DNA of 64,000 nucleotides from positions 258,802-322,801 of the forward strand of contig JAWVFQ010000037.1 in assembly GCA_033856025.1 (NCBI GenBank). The letters run 5' to 3'. The notes below the pieces were generated by a model. It saw nothing but the letters and a program-made list of their open reading frames with translations, was not told where the DNA came from and did no database searches. The DNA comes from AC-38 sp033856025. Its GTDB lineage: Bacteria > Actinomycetota > Thermoleophilia > Solirubrobacterales > Solirubrobacteraceae. The position numbers and the translations under genes were made by a program. Shown here one piece after another: positions 24,339 to 31,867 of this stretch; positions within the stretch are counted from its first letter, which is position 1, and every line of letters starts with the position of its first letter.

Positions 24339-25474
24339 TGCCCCCGTTTGACGACCTCCGCGCGTACATTGATCCGAACGCGATCGAGGCCTATCTGCTC
24401 GCGCATGGCTGGCAGTCCCATCGTCGTACGGAGGCGTTCTCGACTTGGAGCATGGACGGCGAGGGCGGACGGCATGTCCAACTGTTTGTCCCCCTCTCGC
24501 GCGAACCAGCCGACTATGAGGACCGCCTTCGTGAGGTCGTGACGAAGCTCGCGCGCACCGAAGGCAGGGACGACGACGTCATGCTTACGAACCTTCGGTA
24601 TGCGACTGCGGACCTAGTTCGAATCCGGCTCGTGAGTCCTCGTGTCGGACCAGGCGAGCTTCCGATAGACGACGGTAAGCACCTCTTCGACGGTGCCCGA
24701 GACATGATGCTGGCGGCTGCCTGTGCAGCTATCGCCCCGAGAGCCAACTACGGGCCGCGTAAGCCCGCTCAGGCGACCGACTACTTGGATGGCGTGCGGC
24801 TGGGGCAGACGGAGCGGGGCAGCTATGTGGTCACAGTCATTTCAAACGTTGCACCGCCGGAACAACAGGCGCTCATGCCTGAAGAAGCGGCCCACATCGA
24901 CATGCCCTTCGAGCGTCGGGTTACGACGCAGCTTGTTGAATCATTGGCTGCCGCTCAGAGCGCCGCTGACCGCGTGCTAACCGAGACCAGGGACGTCGCA
25001 GACGTGTTTGAGCCAGCCGTCGATAGCGGCGTGAGCGCCAATCTCTGCGATGCCATCGCGACGATGGGCGCGGAGCAGCTGAGCGCAAAGGTCAACGTCA
25101 GCGTGGACTGGTCTGTGTCGCGGCCGGCCACCACAACTGCGCCACCGGCTGTCACCTTCGAACCGAGTTCATTGCCGGTACTCGGCGAAGCAGTCAAGGT
25201 GCTGCGGCGACTTGGCCCGTTCGACAACGAGCTAATCGAGGGCTTTGTTGCACGGCTCATCCGAGGGAAGCAGGACGAGATTGGCACGATAGTCGTGGAG
25301 GGCCAAGCGCAGGGTGAGCCGCGAAATGTCCATGTCGAACTGCCGGACGAGCAGTACCACCTCGCGATTCAGGCCCACGACGAGCGCCGTCCAGTTCAGA
25401 TCAGAGGCACACTCCTCAAGCGTGGTCGCACCTGGGTCCTTTCCGATCCGGGGCAGCTCCGGCTTGAGGCCTAG
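24335..25474 (+). CDS. Uncharacterised partner of the DUF4365 protein
   Basis: A 379-residue protein of unknown function, coupled to DUF4365 by a GTGA overlap. The N-terminal half resembles a recurring actinobacterial pattern: EAYLLAHGWQSHRRTEAFST, then IDDGKHLFDGARDMMLAAAC near residue 115 and the strand LGQTERGSYVVTVISNVAPP. The C-terminal part (about 270-375) is beta-rich and ends in a possible OB-like fold (VQIRGTLLKRGRTWVLSD). No catalytic motif is obvious. The likely role is effector or sensor with DUF4365, which is inference from coupling. Confidence 0.65.
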   Translation: MMPPFDDLRAYIDPNAIEAYLLAHGWQSHRRTEAFSTWSMDGEGGRHVQLFVPLSREPADYEDRLREVVTKLARTEGRDDDVMLTNLRYATADLVRIRLVSPRVGPGELPIDDGKHLFDGARDMMLAAACAAIAPRANYGPRKPAQATDYLDGVRLGQTERGSYVVTVISNVAPPEQQALMPEEAAHIDMPFERRVTTQLVESLAAAQSAADRVLTETRDVADVFEPAVDSGVSANLCDAIATMGAEQLSAKVNVSVDWSVSRPATTTAPPAVTFEPSSLPVLGEAVKVLRRLGPFDNELIEGFVARLIRGKQDEIGTIVVEGQAQGEPRNVHVELPDEQYHLAIQAHDERRPVQIRGTLLKRGRTWVLSDPGQLRLEA

Positions 25475-25481
25475 GGCTGGC

Positions 25482-25850
25482 TTAGGCGATGACCGTGAGG
25501 TTCTGCGTGTTGCCTCCAGCCGCTACGACCGCCTGGCGAGCCCGTTGGGTCCACCCTTTCGGGACGCACAAGATGAATGGGCAGGGTCTGCCTGTGTCAG
25601 ACATCTGGCGTCGCGAGAACTCCCGCAGTTGCTCCTGAGAGTGCTCGGTGTAAAGGTCGGTGCCGACCTTCGCCTCTCCGATCCAGAGGACGGCATCCTT
25701 CTTCCCGATGGCGTCTGGCTCGTGGGTGCCGATGGCGACCGGATCGGGAAGTGCCATTCCTCCGGCAGCATTCGTCACTGCGACCCCTTGCTTTTGAAGC
25801 CAGCCGACCATTCCGCGGACCAGCGCCTTGTGTTCAGCTGATTCAGCCAC
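25482..25850 (-). CDS. Small PD-(D/E)XK-like protein
   Basis: A 122-residue protein with a possible restriction-endonuclease-like core: EPDAIGKKDAVLWIGEAKVG near residues 44-63, giving D...E-x-K spaced as in PD-(D/E)XK nucleases, preceded by a helix with HKALVRGMVGWLQKQGVAV. It ends with a strand-helix-strand. It could be a nuclease or a structural relative. GTG start at 25850. It follows the DUF1508 gene by 9 bp on the same strand and converges on the DUF4365 pair. Confidence 0.6.
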   Translation of the reverse strand: MAESAEHKALVRGMVGWLQKQGVAVTNAAGGMALPDPVAIGTHEPDAIGKKDAVLWIGEAKVGTDLYTEHSQEQLREFSRRQMSDTGRPCPFILCVPKGWTQRARQAVVAAGGNTQNLTVIA

Positions 25851-25859
25851 GTCGTCTCC

Positions 25860-26036
25860 TTAGTACGCGTCTTCGATAGATGCACGCCCTGCGTTGTCCC
25901 GGACGTTCTCGGCTGCGCGCCTCGCATTGCTTCGCGAGTCGTAGCCCTCGCCCGAATCGCCCACGGTTCGCCCGTTCGCGGCGACGAGCCGCCAGCGGTA
26001 CTGCCCGGCCCTGTCGATGTAGATCACGAACTTCAT
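25860..26036 (-). CDS. DUF1508 (YegP-like) small protein
   Basis: A 58-residue protein with the YegP/DUF1508 signature: MKFVIYIDRAGQYRWRLVAA, then NGRTVGDSGEGYDSRSNARR and AAENVRDNAG. Members form small beta-beta-alpha folds, usually as one or two repeats; here there is one. The function of the family is not established. It is short enough to be missed by automated calling. It precedes the PD-(D/E)XK-like gene by 9 bp, probably as an operon. Confidence 0.85.
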   Translation of the reverse strand: MKFVIYIDRAGQYRWRLVAANGRTVGDSGEGYDSRSNARRAAENVRDNAGRASIEDAY

Positions 26037-26194
26037 GCTGGACTCCTCTCGTTCAACGACCCTCTGGAGCGACGGTAGCCAAACGATCGGACGGAAACTG
26101 CGACGGAAACGTCAGCAGTTCTGTTCGGCGTCCGCGGGCGTGCCTAAGCTCGGCGAGTCACGCCATCCGTCATCGCTTCCGGGGAGGTAGTCAG

Positions 26195-26458
26195 GTGCGC
26201 AAGAAGGTCGAAGTCTCGAATGACGAGCTCCGCACGATTCGGGACGCGATGCGAGACCTGAACCGGATGATCGAGCGGCTTGAGAACGGCCACTCCGAGA
26301 AGTTTGTGTTGACGAAGCACGGCCAGATGCGTGCTGTGGTCCTGTCGCTGGACTACTTCACGTCCATCTGCCCGGCAAGCGCCGGGCAGTCCCACGGGGC
26401 CAATGGCGCGGCGGCTGACGCGCCGACCACTGGCTCAGCGGACGCCTGCCTCACGTAG
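26195..26458 (+). CDS. Phd/YefM-like antitoxin, apparently orphan
   Basis: An 87-residue protein. Residues 1-55 resemble Phd/YefM-type antitoxins: VEVSNDELRTIRDAMRDLNR, then GHSEKFVLTKHGQMRAVVLS, the pattern with K-x-G-x-x-x-A-V-V-x-S. The last 30 residues are Ala/Gly-rich and unlike the family. GTG start preceded by GGGGAGGT (26181-26188). No toxin gene follows before the right attachment site, so it is an orphan or acts against a toxin elsewhere. Confidence 0.6.
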   Translation: MRKKVEVSNDELRTIRDAMRDLNRMIERLENGHSEKFVLTKHGQMRAVVLSLDYFTSICPASAGQSHGANGAAADAPTTGSADACLT

Positions 26459-26552
26459 CCAGAACGCGATATGGCCTCCCAGGCCCGCGCCCACGTGAGC
26501 CCTACCGGCGGCTCGTACGTGGCGCATATGTGGCCGCACGCCTAGGGTCGCC

Positions 26553-26570
26553 AAGGGCGTTACAAGGGCG
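26553..26570 (+). repeat. Two AAGGGCG repeats at 11-bp spacing (right arm)
   Basis: AAGGGCG at 26553-26559 and 26564-26570 repeats the phased motif seen near attL and before int. It lies about 60 bp inside attR, in the same orientation as the left copies, as expected for integrase arm-type sites. Confidence 0.7.
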
Positions 26571-26606
26571 CGCCGCCTCCCGCCCGGAGGCTCTTCAAAG
26601 AGAAAA

Positions 26607-26629
26607 CCCCGTATTTGCGGGGCTTTTGT
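26607..26629. terminator. Bidirectional rho-independent terminator
   Basis: The stem CCCCG (26607-26611) and CGGGG (26618-26622) with loop TATTTG is followed by CTTTTGT on the plus strand and preceded by AAAA, so it can end transcription from both sides. On the minus strand it lies directly after the tRNA-Arg gene and probably terminates it; on the plus strand it closes the element cargo. An 11-base part (TATTTGCGGGG) recurs at 15575-15585. Confidence 0.75.
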
Positions 26630-26705
<76 letters not shown>

Positions 26706-26747
26706 CTGCGGGCAGGATAGTAGGGTCGCCGCGGGGGCTGGCGGCCG

Positions 26748-28019
26748 GTGAGCTCAGACACGATCAGCATGATCACGATCCCGTTCTTCTCGGGTGCGAT
26801 CGGGTACGTCACGAACTGGACGGGCATCTGGATGCTCTTCAACCCGCTGCGATTCCGGGGCGTGCGGCTGCCCGGGCTCCAGTCGCTGTCGCGGGTCCTG
26901 CCGCGCAAGGTCCAGCAGATCCCGGGCGTGATGCAGGGCGGGATCGGGTGGCAGGGCATCATCCCGTCGCGCGCCGCCAAGATGGGCTCGATCTCCGTCG
27001 ACAAGGGGATCGCCAAGCTCGGCAACGCCTCGGACTTCTACCGCCGGCTGGACCCCGACCTGATCGCGGAGCACATCCTCGCCACGTCCGAGCGCGACAT
27101 CCGCGAGCTGGTCGAGCGCACGATGGAGCGCGAGCACCCGCGGCTGTGGAGCGACCTTCCTCCGCGCATCCGCGAGGCCGTGCACGCGCGCGTGCGCGAC
27201 CAGCTGCCGCAGATCGTCCACGAGGTGACCGACCAGATCGGCGAGCACATCGACCAGCTGCTGGACATCAAGCTCATGGTGATCCGGCGCATGGAGGAGA
27301 ACCCCGAGCTGTGCAACCGCGTCTTCACCGAGGTCGGCCAGCGCGAGCTGCGCTTCATCATCAACTTCGGGTTCTTCTTCGGCTTCGCGCTGGGCATCCC
27401 GGTCGTCTTCCTGACCCAGGCCTTCCCGCACTGGTGGGTCTTGCCGATCGCGGGCACCGTCGTGGGCTACGTCACGAACTGGCTGGCCATCTGGATGATC
27501 TTCGAGCCCGTCCGGCCCCGGAAGGTCGGGCCGCTGCGCCTGCACGGGCTGTTCCTGCGTCGCCAGCCCGAGGCGGCAGACATCTACGCCGGGATCATCG
27601 CCGACGACATCGTGACGCTGGAGAACATCGGTGACGAGCTGCTGACCGGCCCGCGCTCGGACCGCACCCGCCAGATGATCAGCAACGCGCTGCGCCCGGC
27701 GGTCGACCGGGCCAGCGGCGTCGCCCAGCCCGCCGTGCGCCAGGCGGTGGGCCCGCGGGAGTACGACGCCATCCGCGAGACCGTCGCCGTCGAGGCGGTC
27801 GACTACACGATGACCCCGCTGCGCGACCCCGAGTTCAACGCGCGCCAGTCCTCCGAGGTCCGCGCGCTGATCGCCGAGCGCATGCGCGAGCTGCCCTCCG
27901 AGGACTTCTCCGAGCTCCTGCGCAGCGCGATGCGCGAGGACGAGTGGCTGCTCGTCCTGCACGGCGCCGTGCTGGGCTTCGGCGCGGGCCTCGTCCACCT
28001 GGCGATCTTCGGGGTGTGA
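26748..28019 (+). CDS. DUF445 family membrane protein
   Basis: A 423-residue DUF445 protein. A hydrophobic segment sits at the N terminus with the motif GYVTNWTGIWMLFNP, and a second copy of the motif, GYVTNWLAIWMIFEP, follows a TM segment near residue 240. A last TM segment lies at the C terminus. The long middle and C-terminal parts are helical. Family function is unknown, with links to membrane-associated stress roles. The GTG start at 26748 is 43 bp from the divergent tRNA. The stop overlaps the next ATG (TGATG), coupling it to the DUF4393 gene. Confidence 0.85.
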   Translation: MSSDTISMITIPFFSGAIGYVTNWTGIWMLFNPLRFRGVRLPGLQSLSRVLPRKVQQIPGVMQGGIGWQGIIPSRAAKMGSISVDKGIAKLGNASDFYRRLDPDLIAEHILATSERDIRELVERTMEREHPRLWSDLPPRIREAVHARVRDQLPQIVHEVTDQIGEHIDQLLDIKLMVIRRMEENPELCNRVFTEVGQRELRFIINFGFFFGFALGIPVVFLTQAFPHWWVLPIAGTVVGYVTNWLAIWMIFEPVRPRKVGPLRLHGLFLRRQPEAADIYAGIIADDIVTLENIGDELLTGPRSDRTRQMISNALRPAVDRASGVAQPAVRQAVGPREYDAIRETVAVEAVDYTMTPLRDPEFNARQSSEVRALIAERMRELPSEDFSELLRSAMREDEWLLVLHGAVLGFGAGLVHLAIFGV

Positions 28020-28822
28020 TGGAGGAGCACGAGCGCCCCACCGAGCGGGACTTCATCGAGGCGGCGCCGACGCTCGCCCGGCTCGCCGCCGGCATGTGGT
28101 GGCGGACGGCCCAGTGGACGCTGGTCACGTCGGTGCGCGCGAGCACGCGCCTGATGCGCGCCGCGACGTCGGGGGAGTCGGCGGCCGAGCTCGTGACGTC
28201 CGTGGGCGGCGAGGTGCGGGGGCTCGCGCGCCGCTTCCTGGGCGTCGAGGACGAGGCGGACGCGGCCGAGCCGGAGGTCTCCGCGGACGGACACCTCCCG
28301 GCCACCCAGTCCCTGCGCGACCGCGGCGCCGAACTGCTGCGCCGCTCGGCCGACGTGACGGACGAGGAGGAGTACCACCCGGCCTACGACCGGATCCTCG
28401 AGGACCTGTCACCCGACGAGGGGCGGATCCTGCGCTTCCTGGGGCGGGAGGGCCCGCAGCCCTCGGTCGACGTTCGCGGCGCCAAGGGCCTGCCGGTCAC
28501 CACGCAGATGGTCGCGCCCGGGCTCACGATGATCGGCGCCCAGTCCGGCTGCCGCCACCTCGACCGCGTCCCCGCCTACCTCAACAACCTCTACCGCCTC
28601 GGCCTGATCTGGTTCTCGCGCGAGCCGTTGGAGGACCCGCTGCGCTACCAGGTCCTCGAGGCGCAGCCCGACGTCCTGGCCGCGCTGCGCGAGGCCGGCC
28701 GGACCCGCAAGACCGTCCGGCGCTCGATCCACCTCACGCCGTTCGGCGACGACTTCTGCGAGACCGTCCTGCCGACGCACACGGCGGAGCTGGACGCACT
28801 GGGGGGGACGCTCAGAGACTGA
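28019..28822 (+). CDS. DUF4393 (Abi-alpha family) protein
   Basis: A 267-residue protein whose C-terminal two thirds match DUF4393: LSPDEGRILRFLGREGPQPS near residue 124, VPAYLNNLYRLGLIWFS near 180, and the end TPFGDDFCETVLP. The N-terminal third has an amphipathic region (RLAAGMWWRTAQWTLVTSV). The Abi-alpha group was named from abortive infection, but most chromosomal members are uncharacterised. It is coupled to DUF445 and overlaps the convergent GGDEF-EAL gene by 11 nt. Confidence 0.65.
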   Translation: MEEHERPTERDFIEAAPTLARLAAGMWWRTAQWTLVTSVRASTRLMRAATSGESAAELVTSVGGEVRGLARRFLGVEDEADAAEPEVSADGHLPATQSLRDRGAELLRRSADVTDEEEYHPAYDRILEDLSPDEGRILRFLGREGPQPSVDVRGAKGLPVTTQMVAPGLTMIGAQSGCRHLDRVPAYLNNLYRLGLIWFSREPLEDPLRYQVLEAQPDVLAALREAGRTRKTVRRSIHLTPFGDDFCETVLPTHTAELDALGGTLRD

Positions 28823-31103
28823 GCGCGAGCTCGCCGGCGGCGCCGTCGCCAGAGAGCAGCGGGGCCAGGTCGGCCGCGGGAGCCGGGCGCGCGAGCGCGT
28901 AGCCCTGGATCAGCTGGCAGCCGGCCGCGGCGAGGCGATGCCAGGTCTCCTCGTCCTCGACGCCCTCGGCGACGACCTCCATGCCGAGGGCATGGGCGAG
29001 CTGGATGGTCGAGGCGACGATCGCGGCGTCCGCGGCGTCGGACGTCATGCGGGCGACGAAGGAGCGGTCGATCTTGACCTCCTTGACCGGCAGCGTCCGC
29101 AGGTGCGTGAGCGACGAGTAGCCCGTGCCGAAGTCATCGAGCGCCAGGCCGACGCCGCGTTCGCGCAGATCGTCGAGCACGGAGCGGATCCGGACCGGGT
29201 CCGAGAAGATCGATCGCTCGGTGATCTCGATGATGAGCGCGCTCGCCGGCACGTCGCGAGCCGCGAGCGCCGCCGTCACGTCACCCGGGAAGCCGGCGTC
29301 GAGCAGGTCGGCGACGGTGACGTTGACCGAGACGTGGAGGTCGAGCCCGTCCGCGCGCCAGTCGCGGCACTGGTCGAGGGAGAGGTTGAGGACCCGCGTG
29401 GTGAGCGCCCGCCCGAGCCCGGAGCGCTCGGCCAGCGTGACGAACTCGTCCGGCGGGATGGGCCCGCGGACCGGGTGCCACCAGCGCACCAGCGCCTCCA
29501 CGCCGACGATCTCCCGGGTGGCCGCATCGGCCTTGGGCTGGAAATGCACGGTGAGCTCGTCCTTCTCCAGCGCGCGCTCGAGATCGGCGACGAGCGTGAG
29601 CGCCTCCAGGCTGTGGGTGTCGCGGTCGGCGCTGTAGAGCTCACGACCGGTGCGCGCGTTCTTGGCCTCGTACATCGCCACGTCGGCCATGCGCAGGAGC
29701 TCCTGGCCGGTCTCGCCGTGCTCGGGGAACAGGGCGATCCCGACGCTCGCCGTCACGTGGAGGCGCACGTCGGCGACGTCGAACGAGTCGGCCAGGGCGC
29801 CGCGAACCTTGTCGGCCACCCGCAGAGCGGCATCGCGGTTGGAGGGCGCGCCGAGGACCAGCGCGAACTCGTCGCCGCCCAGCCGCGCGAGCGTGTCGGT
29901 CTCCCGCAGCACGCCCTGCAGGCGCGGGCCGATCTGGCGCAGAAGATCGTCGCCCGCGTGGTGGCCGAGGGTGTCGTTGAGCTCCTTGAAGTGGTCGAGG
30001 TCGATGACCAGGAGCGCCACCGAGCCGCCCTCGCCGGCCGCGCCGATGGCCTCCTCGAGCCGGCGCAGCAGCTCGCGGCGGTTGGCCAGCGACGTCAGAT
30101 CGTCCGTTCGGGCCTCGGCCCGCGTCGCCGCCAGCGTGCGCAGGTCGCGGAAGCTCAGCGCGGTGCGGACGAAGCCGGCCGCCAGGGTCAACAGTGCCAG
30201 CGTGCGGGCCAGGGGATCCAGGGGATGGGCGTGATCCGCGGCGAGCAGGCCGATCGCCGTGAAGATGAAGGCGCCGGGCACGAGCAGCATCGACCAGCCC
30301 TGGAGGCTCGGGGCGGAGATCCGGGTCTGCGGCTGCCACGCGGCCAGGGCGAGCAGCCCGATGCCGCTCAGATAGAACACGTTCGCGAGCGCGCTCGAGC
30401 CAAACGAGCCGGACGCGACGTGGAGCAGGTAGATCGAGTCGGCGACGCAGAGCACGAGGAAACCCGCGCCGAGCAGCGCCCAGCTTCGTCCGGGACGCCA
30501 GCCGCGCAGAGCGAACACGCCCATGACGAGCGCTGCCAGCAGCAGGTCGCCGACCGGGTAGGCCATGTTGGTCGCCACGGCGACAGCACCACCCTCGGCC
30601 GCCTCCAGGACGGGGCGGAAGACGATGGCGGCGCCGACGGCGCCGACACCAAGGCCGGCGACGATCCCGTCCAGCCACACCCCGGCCGGCACGCGCCGGT
30701 GGCCCCGGCGCGCCAGCCATACGAGCCCGATGTAGCTCGCGGGGTACAGCGCGATCCAGAGCCCGTCGCTGACCGAAGGGATCGGCGGGCTGGCCAGGTG
30801 CTCGAACCACATCGCCCACAGCAGGTTTCCGAGCCCGTAGCACCAGACGCCGATCGAGATGACGATCCACGCGCCGCGGCCCTCGCGCACCTGGATCGCT
30901 CGCAGCGCGACGATGACGGCGGCGAGGACGTACACGAGCGACGAGGCCCAGTCGCGGATCACCCCGTCGATCCCCTGGCCGCCCAGGCCGACCACCGTGT
31001 GCGCCGAGGAAACGGCGACCGTCAGCCACAGGAGCGCGAACGCGCCGTACAGCACTGTGCGTCGGGCGCCCGTGAGCGGCGCTGAGAGGGGAATGAGGGC
31101 CAT
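28812..31103 (-). CDS. Membrane GGDEF-EAL protein 1 (c-di-GMP turnover)
   Basis: A 763-residue protein with about 8-9 N-terminal TM segments (residues 15-320) as sensor, then GGDEF at about 335-490 (DLDHFKELND, active site GGDEF near 410) and EAL at about 510-755 (VEALVRW, DDFGTGYSS, VKIDRSF). Both active-site motifs are intact, so it may make and degrade c-di-GMP. The start is ATG 31103, since a TTG five codons upstream is less likely. A 6-bp hairpin lies just upstream. Confidence 0.9.
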   Translation of the reverse strand: MALIPLSAPLTGARRTVLYGAFALLWLTVAVSSAHTVVGLGGQGIDGVIRDWASSLVYVLAAVIVALRAIQVREGRGAWIVISIGVWCYGLGNLLWAMWFEHLASPPIPSVSDGLWIALYPASYIGLVWLARRGHRRVPAGVWLDGIVAGLGVGAVGAAIVFRPVLEAAEGGAVAVATNMAYPVGDLLLAALVMGVFALRGWRPGRSWALLGAGFLVLCVADSIYLLHVASGSFGSSALANVFYLSGIGLLALAAWQPQTRISAPSLQGWSMLLVPGAFIFTAIGLLAADHAHPLDPLARTLALLTLAAGFVRTALSFRDLRTLAATRAEARTDDLTSLANRRELLRRLEEAIGAAGEGGSVALLVIDLDHFKELNDTLGHHAGDDLLRQIGPRLQGVLRETDTLARLGGDEFALVLGAPSNRDAALRVADKVRGALADSFDVADVRLHVTASVGIALFPEHGETGQELLRMADVAMYEAKNARTGRELYSADRDTHSLEALTLVADLERALEKDELTVHFQPKADAATREIVGVEALVRWWHPVRGPIPPDEFVTLAERSGLGRALTTRVLNLSLDQCRDWRADGLDLHVSVNVTVADLLDAGFPGDVTAALAARDVPASALIIEITERSIFSDPVRIRSVLDDLRERGVGLALDDFGTGYSSLTHLRTLPVKEVKIDRSFVARMTSDAADAAIVASTIQLAHALGMEVVAEGVEDEETWHRLAAAGCQLIQGYALARPAPAADLAPLLSGDGAAGELALSL

Positions 31104-31110
31104 CTGTGGA

Positions 31111-31126
31111 ACGCCCAAAAGGGCGT
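31111..31126. promoter_or_regulatory. Short palindrome just upstream of GGDEF-EAL gene 1
   Basis: ACGCCC and GGGCGT flank AAAA, a perfect 6-bp stem with a 4-base loop, 7 bp upstream of the ATG on the minus strand. It could be an operator or leader hairpin that occludes the ribosome-binding site. No other support is visible. Confidence 0.35.
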
Positions 31127-31199
31127 CCTACACCTCTCATCGACCAATCGGACCCGGTCGGCAACCCCGGGGCCTCGGCGCGGGGCCATCCGTCCGTAG

Positions 31200-31288
31200 C
31201 GGAGAGGGCGGGATTCGAACCCGCGATGGAGCGTGAACCCCATACTCGCTTAGCAGGCGAGTGCCTTCAGCCACTCGGCCACCTCTCC
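31200..31288 (-). tRNA. tRNA-Ser (anticodon GCT)
   Basis: The minus strand forms a class II tRNA: acceptor GGAGAGG with CCTCTCC, anticodon stem CTCGC/GCGAG with loop CTGCTAA (anticodon GCT), a long variable arm and T arm GCGGG TTCGAAT CCCGC. 89 nt including discriminator G; CCA not encoded. Confidence 0.96.
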
Positions 31289-31296
31289 GGGTGGGG

Positions 31297-31659
31297 TCAG
31301 TGTAAGACCCCGCGCGCGGCGAAGTAGCCCGCCGCGGCGGCCGCGAGGCCGAGTCCGACCGAGGCCGCGACGTAGGCGAGCGCCCGGCCCGGCTCGCCCG
31401 CCTCGAGGTCCAGGAACGCCTGGACCGAGAACGTCGAGAAGGTCGTGAACCCGCCCAGGAACCCCACCCCCAGGGCGCTGCGGACGTCCGAGGACAGCGA
31501 GCCGTGCGGCACCACGACGAGCACACCCAGTGCGAAGGACCCCGCGACGTTGATCGCCGCCGTGGCCCAGGGGAGCGCGTCGCCGTGGAAGGCGGTCGAG
31601 ATCCCGTAGCGCGCGAGCACGCCCGCCGCGCCCGCCACCGCGATCAGCACGATGCCCAT
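31297..31659 (-). CDS. crcB: Fluoride exporter CrcB/Fluc
   Basis: A 120-residue membrane protein with four TM segments and the CrcB signature GGFTTFSTFS near residue 70, plus NVAGSFALG near 37 and the N-terminal GARYG-like AGVLARYGIS. Fluc proteins export fluoride as a dual-topology dimer; a single gene is present here. It starts ATGGGCATC and lies between two tRNA-Ser genes. I saw no fluoride riboswitch in the short upstream space. Confidence 0.93.
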   Translation of the reverse strand: MGIVLIAVAGAAGVLARYGISTAFHGDALPWATAAINVAGSFALGVLVVVPHGSLSSDVRSALGVGFLGGFTTFSTFSVQAFLDLEAGEPGRALAYVAASVGLGLAAAAAGYFAARGVLH

Positions 31660-31698
31660 GGAGCCGCATCATGCCGGGCTACCCTGTCGCCTGCACCC

Positions 31699-31787
31699 GG
31701 AGGGGTGGCAGAGCGGTTGAATGCACCGGCCTTGAAAGCCGGAAGGGGCCGTCAGGTCCCTCGTGGGTTCGAATCCCACCCCCTCCG
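31699..31787 (+). tRNA. tRNA-Ser (anticodon TGA)
   Basis: Class II tRNA: acceptor GGAGGGG with CCCCTCC, anticodon stem CCGGC/GCCGG with loop CTTGAAA (anticodon TGA), long variable arm and T arm GTGGG TTCGAAT CCCAC. 89 nt with discriminator G; no CCA encoded. Confidence 0.96.
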
Positions 31788-31867
31788 CTGCCGCTCCGCC
31801 GCTCGCCGCCCTTGCATGCCCGCGCCCCGGGGTCTAGGTTCTCCTCGAAGCTCCGGGAAGCTGCATT

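Noticed and set aside
31660..31698. Fluoride riboswitch before crcB
   Set aside because: Only about 40 bp separate crcB from the tRNA-Ser gene and none of the known conserved pieces of that riboswitch is visible.
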